From: Prinia subflava
Taxonomy: Eukaryota; Chordata; Aves; Passeriformes; Cisticolidae
DNA length: 64,000 bases
Reading direction: 5' to 3'
NCBI RefSeq assembly: GCF_021018805.1
Contig: NC_086247.1
Span: forward strand, 139,541,602 to 139,605,601
Shown: piece after piece, positions 37,493 to 48,678 of the stretch
Position numbering within the stretch: position 1 is the first letter of the stretch
Layout: each line of letters begins with the position of its first letter
The notes under the pieces: generated by a model
Database searches by the model: none
Seen by the model: the letters and a program-made list of their open reading frames with translations, nothing else
Told to the model about the DNA's origin: nothing
Program-made: the position numbers and the translations under genes

Positions 37493-38989
37493 CGGGGCGG
37501 GCCCGGCGGGGGTGGGGCGGGGGCGGCGCCCGGGCCCGCCCGGCCCCCGGTGAGGGATCGGTGATCGCACCGGCCCGGCCCCGTGTCCCGCCGCCAGCCC
37601 CGCCGCGGCCGCTGCAGTGCTCCCGTGCGGCTGCTGGGGCGATGCCAGCAGCTCCTGACTGACCCGGCCGTGAGAAATACCCCGGCCCTTCTGTCCTGGT
37701 GAAACGAACACGGGGAAAACAAAAACCACGCGCCTTCCTCACTGCAAAGAGGGCTCGGTCTGACTGTTTCATAGACGATACCCGTAGAAACCACATTTTT
37801 TAAATAGTTGCCCAAAGAGAAATAAAAAGAAATAGTCCTTGACATTTATTTCGAGTTAACTTGCTTGGTATCTGTTACTATACCAAAAAAAGTCTTCAAG
37901 CATTGTTTGAAAATATTTAGTTGGCCTTCATAGCATTTTCAAATTGTAAGTAATCTTATCTTTCTCTTTGAAAAAGCAGTATCTATTTCTCTTGGTTGCA
38001 AAGATAACCTTGAAAGCATGAACTGACTGTAACTGATACAGCGGTATCGGAATGAATCTGCAAACAGCCTGAAACAATGGCACGGAGATGTGTGAACTGT
38101 CTGCGCTCTATTCAGCTAATGAAGGGGAATACTGGTCTAACTTCTTTATTTTAACACACGGAAGGAGGAAGGAGACAGTAAAACCATCAAACGGTGGAAA
38201 GAACAGGTTTGCTGAGGGAAGGGCAAGCAATGGAAAAGACCTGAGAAGTGGCAGCGAGAGAAACAGACTTTAATTGAGGAAAAGATGAAAGCAGCATCAG
38301 TAGGTTTAACTGAACATGTGGACATATTTTCATTTGGAATTGCAATCCATCTTGAACTTCCAGGATTGATATTTCCCTGAATTCTCATATGTGTTATCCA
38401 ACAAACATGCAAGACAAGTAGAAAACACTGCATATACCTTAAAGCTTTTTCTTCTCCATCCTGAATACTTGTGAGAATGTCCCCTTGACACCAAGGATCA
38501 TTTGACGTTGGGCTGTCTGTTCACAAAACATAATTATTAAAATTTTGTTGGTGTTGTAAGGTTGATAACACTGTCACACCCACCTGTTCAGCAGTTATTC
38601 ACAGAGTCTGGAAAAAAACAGACACCAGACTCTCTAAGAGAAATATCTTGTATTTAGATGTCCATTATTTATCATTAAAAGTCAAAAGAAATGTGTAAAA
38701 GCAAAGAAATCTTTTATTCATACTCACTCTTTTGTAAATTACACATACATGAAAAAGATATAGAGCAATTCTTGGATGTTTCTGTCTAGTAAGATTCTAT
38801 CTATGGTCAGTTTTGTGGTAAAAATAATATGCTTGGGACATTTGGGTACTTCTGAACAAGCTGACTGCCTTTTACCTGCTGACATGCCTGAGGTGTATAT
38901 AAAAGCATCTCAAAAATCAGTCATAGTAACCACATTGTAATTATCCTTCCTTACTGCCAAGGCTTCACTGGAGTGCTGCAGGATATGGC

Positions 38990-39245
38990 ATTAGTGATTC
39001 AGTCTGAGGCACTCTTCCCTCTGAGTCAGGGTTGAACCAATGGTCCCACATAAGATCAACAGGCATAATAGAGCTGAAGGTGCCAGAAGATATGTAATTT
39101 TGAGTCCCTGCCCAAGTGCAGTCATGAAAGATTCCACATTACAAATAAACTGTCCAGCCCAAGTTCCAATTTTAGTATCTGTTGCGTATTCTGCCTGTGA
39201 AGGATTTCTCTGCCATTTCACTGGAGTAGAAAGAGCTAAAGTTCA
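38990..39245 (+). mobile_element. Relic of an ancient amniote LINE (CR1/L2-type) 3' tail
   Basis: In the same order, the sequence shows degraded versions of phrases known from the shared 3' tail of old amniote LINEs: GCACTCTTCC...TGAGTCAG, TTGAACCAATGG.CCC, GAAGGTGCCAGA, GGTCATTAAAGATCCCA-like (here CAGTCATGAAAGATTCCAC), ATTCTGCCTGTGA and TTTCACTGGAGTAGAAAG. The similarity is from memory of the family and imperfect, so the exact subfamily is left open. Confidence 0.45.
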
Positions 39246-42200
39246 CAACCTTTATTCACTGTGACTTGTTTTTCCTGGAGGTGGAGGAATGCTGCCACAG
39301 TCATACCTCACTTGGGACTACATGTGTATATATTAGTTGCAAACATCCAGTACATGTATTGACCTCAGGAATCCCCAATTGAAAGAACTGCCAACAATAA
39401 TTGCTTTATGTAGTACATGAGAGCTATGACAGAGAATACAGGACTCAATTCATGTATCTATTGTGTTCTGACTGTTCTGTATCATACCCTGCACACAACA
39501 ACATCAATCTCTCTCTTTGTAAACTGATTCTTTATGAAACGTCAGTGTTTGAAGTGTCTGTTCTATTACACCAAGCCTTCAAAACCTTTGTCCAAATTTA
39601 CCTGTGTTTGCCAAAAGGGAGTTCCCTTAAAGGTAGTTAACCTCCCACAAGGTCTGTGGAAGCAGTCAGCCATGCAGAGGTGGAGAAGAATCCACATAAG
39701 AAAGTGGCATTATAAATGCTGCAGTTGTGAAGAAAAGGATGATAGTTTTACTTATGATAAAACATAAAGCCATAGAAAACAAACTTCACACTTCTAAAAA
39801 TCTAGTCTTGCAAAAATCCATTACTGGTGTTTGGATTAGACACAGAAATGTTGCTTTTGCTCCTCAGATTCAAAGTTCTCAAGTACTAGCGTTATATGTA
39901 TAAAAAGCTGAGCTTATTAGTTTTGAAGGGCAAATTGCCATTTTATTTCTTTTCTATTTTTTTCTTCTGAGTCTATATCAAATCTCTGCAAGTTCAGCTG
40001 TCCATTATTTTATGCCTTAGTCACAGTAATTCTAGATGTGTGTCATGTTTTAATTAATTAGAAATGCGTATCCGAGAGTGGCTGCTGCCATCCTGTTACT
40101 CATAGTGCCAGAACTGGTGTTAGGTAACCAGCAGAAATGTGCTGCTGAAAACGTGATTGGTATTAAATCTGGGTTGTTTATTCATTGTTTGCCACCCCTC
40201 CTTACCAAACATAATCTCATTATGAACAGTGTTGATTCTTTCTTTCGGAAATGACCAAGAAGGCAAACACAAAAAGCTTTGTCACATCTAACAGGCAAAT
40301 ACTGCAAATATCTGCCTTGCTCATTTTGCTGTTTCTTCAAATTTTCACTCTTTTTTAGAGACCTTTTCTCTTTTTGGTCTTATAGCCTCAACAGTGATGT
40401 GCTCTAGAGAAACCATTCTGAATTTAGACAAATGTGCTCATTTCAACATTTTTTTTTATAAATAGAATCTATTTTTATTTTACTTTCAATACTACTTACA
40501 AATGTATTTTATAAAATGGTTCAACTTGCCTGATATAAAACACATTACCTGGGGCATCTCCTGTGTACTCTGCTCCTACTCTCAGTTTTTTGACAGCTTC
40601 CAGCCTCTCACCTCTATCTAAAAATATTCTTACCACCTACTCATAGACATACAATCAATTCCTTCTCTCTGTTCTTTCTCTGTACTACAAAAACACTTTT
40701 TCACAAAGTGCAGGTGCTGTGGGCTTTTTGCATGAACTTGTCAATTTACTCCCCATCTCCTGACTCAACTAATAGATTAGCCATTTTTATTTATATAACT
40801 GTGCATTATGAGGAAAATCAATTGACGAGGGAAAAAGTAAAGTAAAGAATATAGAAAAAGGAACCCAGATTTCTCACGAGTTCAGTAAAGAACTTCTTTC
40901 ACTATGACACTACAAAGGAATATCTGCCTTAAGGAGGAACTTTTATCCAGAGTTCAGAGAAGATTATTTGTTTTACTGTGTAAAATCAGCAAGAAATTTG
41001 TAAAATTTTTCCATTTTGCCAGCAGATTATTTTTGCAAATCATCTTAGGCAGAGTGGACAGTGGCCAACACACGATTTTTTACTCTGTTCTGTTTGTTAG
41101 CCACATCACCATTGTGATCTTCAGTATTCACATCTCTCTCAGACCATCCAGTGGAAGCTGTAACAAAAATTCAAACATACTTATTGTTTGTATTTGCAGT
41201 CTCAATTTGCAAGTGAAGGACATTTTTTTGCAACTATCTGATTGTCAGCCTTACTAAAGAACAAAGTGAGAATTGTTTTGGTCAAAATGATCTTTTGATT
41301 CTGCTCTTGCCAAGACCTGGCTCCCTTACTTACCTGTGTAGTTAAACTGTTTATTGCTTTTCTCTTCTCCAGCACAGTATTCCAAACTGTATCACTTCTG
41401 TTTGGAGCACTAAAATATACCTCTGAGTCACAGTACAGAATTAAAAGTGGAGAAAAGTAATGCATAATTTTTTGACTGAATAGATAAAGCCTACAGTAGA
41501 TGAAGGCGGACACTTCTTTGTGCTACTTTGACCTAAGACCTTTGCCTAAGCTAAATCTTAGTCATCTCGGCACAGATAGTTGTGTCTTGATCTCACCATG
41601 GTTTGAGCTAACAGGCAATTAATCCTTTAAATAGCAGTATCTATTTTTATAAACCTATAATGAAAAATGCTCATATTCAAAGGCACAGTGTAAATGTCCA
41701 TTTATACCATGGAGAATTAAGGATAGCCCCTCGTAACTGTCTTTAATTTCTAAGTACTTTGTATGTTTTCTAATGAAAGGGAAGGGTTGTTTATCAACCA
41801 CTGATAAGCAGAATCAAAATAATACATAGCTTTGCAAAAAGAAATAAAATCTAGTGTGTTACATGTTTTACTCATGTTGAAGTAAATTTTATTATACTGC
41901 ACCAAATTCAGGCTTAGAGAAGATTCACAGGGGAGTTTCTGGTTCCTCAAATCACAGAAGTTCAGAATTTACTTCAGTGCAAGGGTCTGGTGTGATGTAA
42001 ACAACCCAGTCACTGGTGGGTGCTCTGAAACTGGAAGCTCGAGCTCATACTGCACATTGCCAGTCCCCTGCAACCACAGAGGCTCCTCAAGGTCCAGCAA
42101 AGCTCCCAGTGGATGCTCAAAGAGAAGTGAGGTTGTCTGATTAATACTGGGTGTTTTTTTCTGAGGAACAGCAGAAACTGATAGCCTGGATAGGTTTCCC

Positions 42201-44578
42201 CTCAGCTTAACAAGCATAACTAGAAGTCAGGGGAGAGGCTTATCCTGCCCAAGATTTTTGGGGTATCTATTAGTGTATATCTACATCAAAGAAGAATGAC
42301 AAAGCTCCCTTCAGGCTCAGTGGAGTTCTGTTTATTGCAATCAAAGGAGTGATGCATCTCAAAGTAGGCACCCATATGTGCTCAGATCTGTTGCACTCTA
42401 GAGTCTAGTCATGTACTTAGTGGAAATCACTGCCAATGGAAATGGTGAACGACAAAAGTTCTCATGTTTATAAAGAATTAGACAAATTCATGAAAAAAAT
42501 GAGTGACTTAGATTTTAATTTTCAGCTGCCTGAAATCAGTCATATGAAAAGTAGACACACATGTTTTATTTCAGATGCTCTCCGAATTCTTTTGTTATGT
42601 AAGCATGATATTTTTTTCTTAAAGGTATTGCCTGGTCACCATGGGGTTATTCTTGAAGAAAACTGAACCAGAGAGCAGTCCTGGTGGAAGAGGTTTCACT
42701 CTATGAACCCTAGTGACTCAGGAAAATACTTAATCTGGTAACTGTGATATTTAACAGTGATATACAAACTTTCTTGCAAATCACAGTCTAAAGCTTGGCT
42801 GGGAATGGTCCCATTGCAGAACATGTGTGGGAGATGGCAAGCTAGCCTCTCACCAAAGCCATGGGGAGGACTGCTTTCACAATTTCACAGTATGGATGAT
42901 CAGGTTCCAGCACCTGTGACTGTGTTTAATTGACTAGTACAGATGCTACCTTTTATTCTTCCTTCTCCAGTTCTTCTGTTCCATCATAGCCTCTGCACCA
43001 ACTCTTCTGAATTTCATTCTGCTTCATAAAAGAAAAAAAACAATCCTCCTGTGCTCCATGCAGGAAGAGTCAGGTAAAAGGTCATGACATTTCCATGACA
43101 AGCTGTGTTTTTATCTTTCATTTCTGTGTTTTGCTTCTGACAAAAAAAAAAAAAAAGTTATTTCAAGTCCCTGAGTGGGCTGGTATGAAGGAAACTATGT
43201 GCTGGCTCAGAGTTCTTAGTAATTTCGGTGTATTGTAGTCATTCCCAAGGAATCACTGGAGTTCAGGGCCCAAACCATTTCCAGTCCCATCACTCCTTCA
43301 AGCAGAGATATCTTAAGGAATCCAAGTCCACATTTTGTCTTCTGTTTGCTTTCTTGCAAGTGTCTCTGCTGGTTTTCCTTCCTCTTTCCATCAAAAAGTG
43401 AAGAGAAACCCTTATAAAGAATTTCACTGCTGGAAGGCTGGCCTAGCAACAACACCATAGGTGACACAGTCAATGCTGCTGTTGGTTCTGCTGTCTCACC
43501 TGCTTCTAGCCAGAAATGAGTCATTCCAGCTTTTCACTAGAGAGGAAACCACAGGAGAAAGTGATAAAAGAGGATTGGGTGGGTCTTTGGTATTTTCATG
43601 TGGTTTTTAAATAGTAAAGTAGAAGTTTCATTAGAAAGAATGGAAATTTTTTGTGTTTTGGCTCAGCCAGAGTAGTTTTACATCCCAAGCTGATGCAAAT
43701 GATCTCCTGGAATGTTTCATGTAGATCATGGTTTGATCATTACAATTGCTCTGCAATAAAGAAAGAGAGAAATAAAAAGGCTGTGCTGGCTGTGACACTG
43801 CATTGCACCTCTTTACCACAGCTGTGGTCTAATGCCTTTTTTCCCCAACCTCAGCCTTCACTGAGCTGGCACTCCCTAAAATGTTAGGCAAAAAGTCTTA
43901 CCCTTATCAAAGTCATTAAAGCAAGCCCCAAACTCTCATAAAAAATGTTGATTCATGGAATCACAGACTTCATTTGAAAAGTCAGGTTTCAATTTAATAA
44001 ATGCTAAACCTTTTAAAGGCTTATATCTCTTTTGAAGCCCATGAAATAAAAACATGTGCACTACATGGCCATTTTAGCCAGTTCTAATTAGCTCAGTTCC
44101 TAATTAGAAAGTCTAGAGGCCTTGTGCATATTAGACCATGACTTTACCAGTACATTATATGTTCTCTCCATCCTCTGTTTTACATAACTGAGGTCCTGAT
44201 CTCTTCCTGCAGCGTGGGCAGGAACATGGTGAGCACCTGTCAGCCCCAGAGTGACGCCGTGTAGGATGCTGGTTTCTGTCAGGATGAAACTATGTCCTGC
44301 GAGGGAGGAGCCCCGAGCAGTGGCAAACAGCTGAGCCAGGGAAAAGCTCTTAACACCAGGCAGATTCACAAGGAAGCAGTGGCAGAGCTGTAAGTATCTA
44401 TTACACTGATAAAAGAGTCCCTGGAAGGTGCTTCCAATTATGAAATAATAGCTCTACCTTAGGGATGAATAAACTCCAAAGCCAAGTGAGAGGTGTTCAC
44501 CGGCTCAGAGTTTTGTTAGCGTTATGTTTACAATTAATGAAAAGGGAGGGAGAGTTCTCAGGCTTCCTGCAGAGACAG

Positions 44579-44622
44579 GAAAAAAAAACAAAAAAACAAA
44601 AAACCAAAAAACCAAAAAAAAA

Positions 44623-44666
<44 letters not shown>

Positions 44667-44680
44667 AGGGTGGGGGGACG
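44579..44680 (+). repeat. A-rich (A)nC tract joined to a G-run
   Basis: An A tract with regular C interruptions in its first half becomes pure A at about 44623-44664. It is followed directly by a G-rich stretch (GGAGGGTGGGGGGACGGG) able to form a G-quadruplex. No polyadenylation signal precedes it, so it reads as a microsatellite rather than a retrocopy tail. Confidence 0.85.
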
Positions 44681-47600
44681 GGAACTAAATTAACAAAATT
44701 AAAATCAGGTCCTGACCAGGGTCACAACAAATTTAAATGTGAGAGATTTTTATAGCAAAACAAAGACCTTGTAGTTTAGTTTAAATGAAGCAGAAATTTG
44801 GTTTAAAATAATGTTTGTAATCTCTTCTAGATTAGCCTCCTAACCACAAGAGTCACTCTAAAGCCACGTTTGGTTCCTCTGCCACAGTTTTGGTGTATGG
44901 AAAATGGACGAGCAGTCATTTAAACAAAGGGTGTGAATGCTTCTCAGCCTGCAGCACTCCTCGAGGATGGGAGATATCTGAAGCTCAGTCCCTCTGCAGG
45001 GAAGATTTAATTATTAATGATAAGTGGAACAGCAGCAACAGGATTGCAGGCACCCCAGAATACTAAATGGTGTGCCTGTTAGTGATGGACCGAGAAAGAC
45101 GTGGTAGAGCGGGCTGAAATCCCCTCAAGCAGATACTGAACCTGCATTTTTCATGCCAAGTGTGAATGTTCAAAAGAGGCGTGCCCCTCCCCCAGCTCTG
45201 TGAGAGGAATACAATGACATTGCTTTTCCTTTGCTCTCCCTAGGCAGCATCATTCAAATGAATTCAGATCAAATCGGAATTTTTTGAATGACTGAAGCCA
45301 AATGAGTTGTTAATTTACTATTCACTGGGAAATATATCACCCATTTCCACTCCTTTTTAATGGAAATTGTTTTGTGCATTAATAACCACAATTTATCCTC
45401 AAAAGAACCACAGTATCTACAGTCATCTTTTCTCTTGGTCAGAAAATAAAGGGCAGGACAGTTCTGAGCAAGTCTCTCGAAGTGCAGCTTTCTGTGCCCG
45501 TCCATCTGGCACCAAATGATCTCTGGCATTCACTGCATCAGCTCCATCTTAACAGGACAGCAACAGAAACACAGAGCTGATAGTCTGGGCCAGGTACCCT
45601 GAACATGCCACAAATTGAGTGTTTTGTTAGGTGCTGGGCACACCATAACTCAGCAATAAACACGGGACAGGTTATTGTTGTGGAGGCTGAGAAGCTGCCG
45701 TGACAGCAGAAGTTAAAACACGTCTGCTGGTACTGCAATGGAGTAATAATAAACATTACTAATTTCTAACAGTTATAGGTCTTCAGCTATTGCTCTTGCA
45801 ATCAGGTACCCACCCAAAACAATAACCTTCCCCAGCCCTTTGCATTTGCTTCTCGAAAGAGGACAGGGGAGACATAAAACTGAAGTGTTGCCTTCTCTTC
45901 TGTGAGTAGCTCTCTAGTTTTATACAGAGCTATGTAGTTTTATGTGTTTTCTGAGTGAGCATTACCCATTCTTCCCACTTTACTGTGTCTTTGTTTTTTT
46001 AGGACATTGAAAACATTCATCTTTGGAAAAGTACCAGGAAACTCTGAAATAAAATATATCATCATGGTAAGGACAACTCAGATCAAAAGTTTCTAAGTGC
46101 ATTTTTTCATAAAAAGAAAAGAAAAAAGAAGGGAACATCCAGTGATACTGAAATGCTACAAAGCAGAAACTGAGAAGGCTTTTCACACAAACTAGAACAT
46201 GGAACACACTGCCAAAGTCTTTCACCGAGGCCAAGAGTGTAGCAAGATGAGAAAACAAAAGGCACTTTACGCAGGTAGCCCTGGAACAGTGGCAGTCACA
46301 AATGCTCAGGTTTTACAGCAGGGACCAGCCTTTTATGCCTTCCCCCCGGTGATTAGGAAACCAGGGCATGTTGTCTCAGTTGCTGTTCCTCAGAAGAGCT
46401 TAATTTTTTTGACTTTCAGAGACAGGATATTGGCACAAACAGAACTCTGAGTTGAGACCATGGGCCTATATTTATGTGACTTTATGTAATGCAAATAAGA
46501 ATTTTGTGATGTTTAATCTTGACAAATGCAGGGTGTAAGTTATCACATAGAATCATCACTTTCAGACACCAACATACTCAATTCCCAAGGAATCCTTTAC
46601 AGACTCCAAGCTAGCCAACCTGTGCTCCCTTGTTCTTTCTGCAGAAACACGAGAAAGTGAAACAGGTTTTCATTTGCTGTGACAAAAGTCAACCTCACTA
46701 AATTTTATGGTTTGCAAAGTGAGCAGGATGATTAACCGTGAATCACAAGATAGAAATTCCTTCAGGGTGTTTTCAGGAACTGTGAAATAGCCATTGACAA
46801 GATGGTATCAGCATTTTGTCCCAGTCTTTTGAAAGGTGTATCCTCAACGCTCACCACTTTGAGCCTCCAGTATTACAGGCTACAGTCATTTTTAGGTCAT
46901 GCTTCAGTCATGCCTTGGCATCTCATGTATGACATCCTGACAGATGGCAGGATGGTAGCTGGGTCACCTTTGAGCCCTAAGGCCAAGACAGGTGAATAAA
47001 AACACATTTACACTGCTGGAAAACTCAAAAGGGAAACAAAGGGAAACAAAACCCAGCTCTCTTCTTTTTTTAAAATCCCCTCCAAGCAATTATAGATGAA
47101 TTATGCACTCTATTCCTCTCCTGTGTGCAGTTTCTCGCTGGCTAGATTTTAGTGATCTATTATTCATTGCCTTGCTCTCTCTTCCCTGCCTTTCCCCCTC
47201 TCCACAGCGCAGGGATTTGCAGGGCTGCTGGGGGCTCCTGCCCCAGCTCTGCAGAGCCTGCTCCTGCTGCTCACCCAGGATGGGTTATTGCCATCTGCTG
47301 GAAAAGCAGCGGCCACTGCCAGGGAAACCCATCCCGGCTCCAGGCACTCAGGCTGGATCACCTGGGGCTCACTGCAGTAACAGGGACATCTCTGGGGGTG
47401 TTGAGGGAACAAGTTGCCCCCAGGGCTCTGGATGAACCCCAAGCAGCAAGATTATTCCACTGAATAATCCACTGAATTCCACAGAACTGGGCTGTCAGGC
47501 AGGTGAGTAGGCTTGCTTTAAATATAGATCTTTTCAGGGCACTTTGTTAGATATACAAGAAGACTTCTTTCTCCCAAGGGTTCAATAAATAAACACAAGT

Positions 47601-47871
47601 GAGAAGACTCACATTTAAAATTCCCCTAAGCAAGCAGGTATTTTAGGAACAGTTAGATCCTCAAGATCTTACAAAAGACAAGCCTACTCTGGAAAAAAGG
47701 AAAAAAAATTCCCATTTCAGGAGCTCCTGACCATTTCTGCACCTTCTGACAGATGACCTAATGGTCCTGCTGGGCCAAATGTGGGAGCAAAAAATCTACC
47801 GTAGTTTGTACAAATGACTGTCAACACACGCTTTTAAAACACGTTCTCATGCTTTCATATTATATGTCCTC

Positions 47872-48678
47872 ATGAGGGACCTTAAAGATTATCCAGTTCC
47901 AACCCCCTGCAATGGGCAGAGATACTTTCTACTAAACCAGGTTGCTCAGAGCTCCCTCCAGCCTTGCCTGGAACACTTCCAGGGATGGGGCATCCACAGC
48001 TTCTGTGGGCAACATGTGCCAGTGCCTGGCCACTCTCACAGTAAAGGATTTCTTCCTAATATATAATCTAAACCTACTCTCTTCCAGTTTGAATCAATTC
48101 TCCCTTGTTCTGTCACTACATGCTCCTGTAAAAAGTCCCTCTCCACATTTCTTGTGGGTTCCCTTCAGATACTGAAAAGCTGAAATTAGATCACTCCGAA
48201 GCCTTCACTTTTCCAGACTGAACAAATCAACTTCTCCCAGCCTTTCCTCACAGGAGAGGTGCTCCATCCCTCTACTCATCTTGGTGGCCTCCTCTGGACT
48301 TGCTCCAAGAATGTCCTTCCTGTACTGGAAACCCAGAGCTGGTGCAGTGCTCCAGGTGGGTGTCACCAGAGCAGAGCAGAGGGGCAGAACCCCTCCCCTG
48401 CTGTCCACCCTGCTTTGGATGCAGCCCAGGACACCTTTGGCTCTCTGGGCTGTGAGTTCACACGGCTGGGGCATGTCCAGCCCCTCATTCACCCCAAGCT
48501 CTCCTCAGCAGGGCTGCCCTCCATCTCTCCAGCCCCCAGCCCGTGCTGATACCTGGGGCTGCCCCAACCCAGGGCAGCACCTGGACCTTGGTCTTACTAA
48601 ACCTCACAATGTTCCCATGGCCCCACTTCTTGAGCCTGTCCAGGTCCCTCTGGATAACATCCCTTCCTTCAGGTGTGA
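47872..48678 (-). mobile_element. CR1 non-LTR retrotransposon, 5'-truncated and decayed
   Basis: Read on the minus strand, this is the end of CR1 ORF2 plus the 3' untranslated region. Reverse-transcriptase C-terminal signatures appear in two different frames: IQRDLDRLKKWGHGN (from about 48650) and then ATKMSRGMEHLSCEERL followed by FSLEK (about 48210-48270). The frame is therefore broken. The 3' part holds the conserved avian CR1 blocks up to the GGGACCTTAAAGAT-type segment near 47875. The last roughly 40 bases, including the ATTCTATG octamers, are missing or replaced. A full element is about 4.5 kb, so most of its 5' side is absent, as is typical of CR1. It cannot move on its own. Confidence 0.93.

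Larger units (their letters stand above)
36735..37690. promoter_or_regulatory. ARHGAP12: CpG island, presumed ARHGAP12 promoter and non-coding first exon
   Basis: About 950 bases of very GC-rich, CpG-dense sequence stand between AT-rich flanks, upstream of the minus-strand ARHGAP12 leader exon. Several GC boxes (GGGGCGGG-type, about 37493-37528) and a TCACGTGG E-box at 37485-37492 cluster at the right side. A minus-strand donor, CAG|GTGGGT at 37400/37399, would fit a short first exon starting near 37.43-37.47 kb. This start and donor are inference. Long open frames on both strands here are a by-product of GC content. Confidence 0.8.
37691..47860. other. Intergenic region upstream of ARHGAP12 (left part)
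   Basis: No coding exon or RNA gene is recognised. Open frames are short, unrelated to known proteins and lack splice-site support. Content includes the old LINE-tail relic at about 38.99-39.25 kb and the A-rich tract at 44.6 kb. The rest is ordinary AT-rich sequence, with a GC-richer patch at 47.2-47.45 kb lacking protein similarity that I can see. Confidence 0.6.

Noticed and set aside
36727..37845. Long open frames (up to 372 codons) on both strands in the CpG island
   Set aside because: Proteins are Arg/Gly/Pro/Ala-rich in every frame, as expected from GC content. The region is a promoter, and several frames overlap on both strands.
43950..44010. Possible CR1 antisense fragment (CATGGAATCACAGA)
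   Set aside because: Only about 14 bases match and the following sequence does not continue the CR1 consensus.
46540..46580. Possible CR1 fragment (CACATAGAATCAT)
   Set aside because: The match is limited to the short AT-rich word; flanks do not match.
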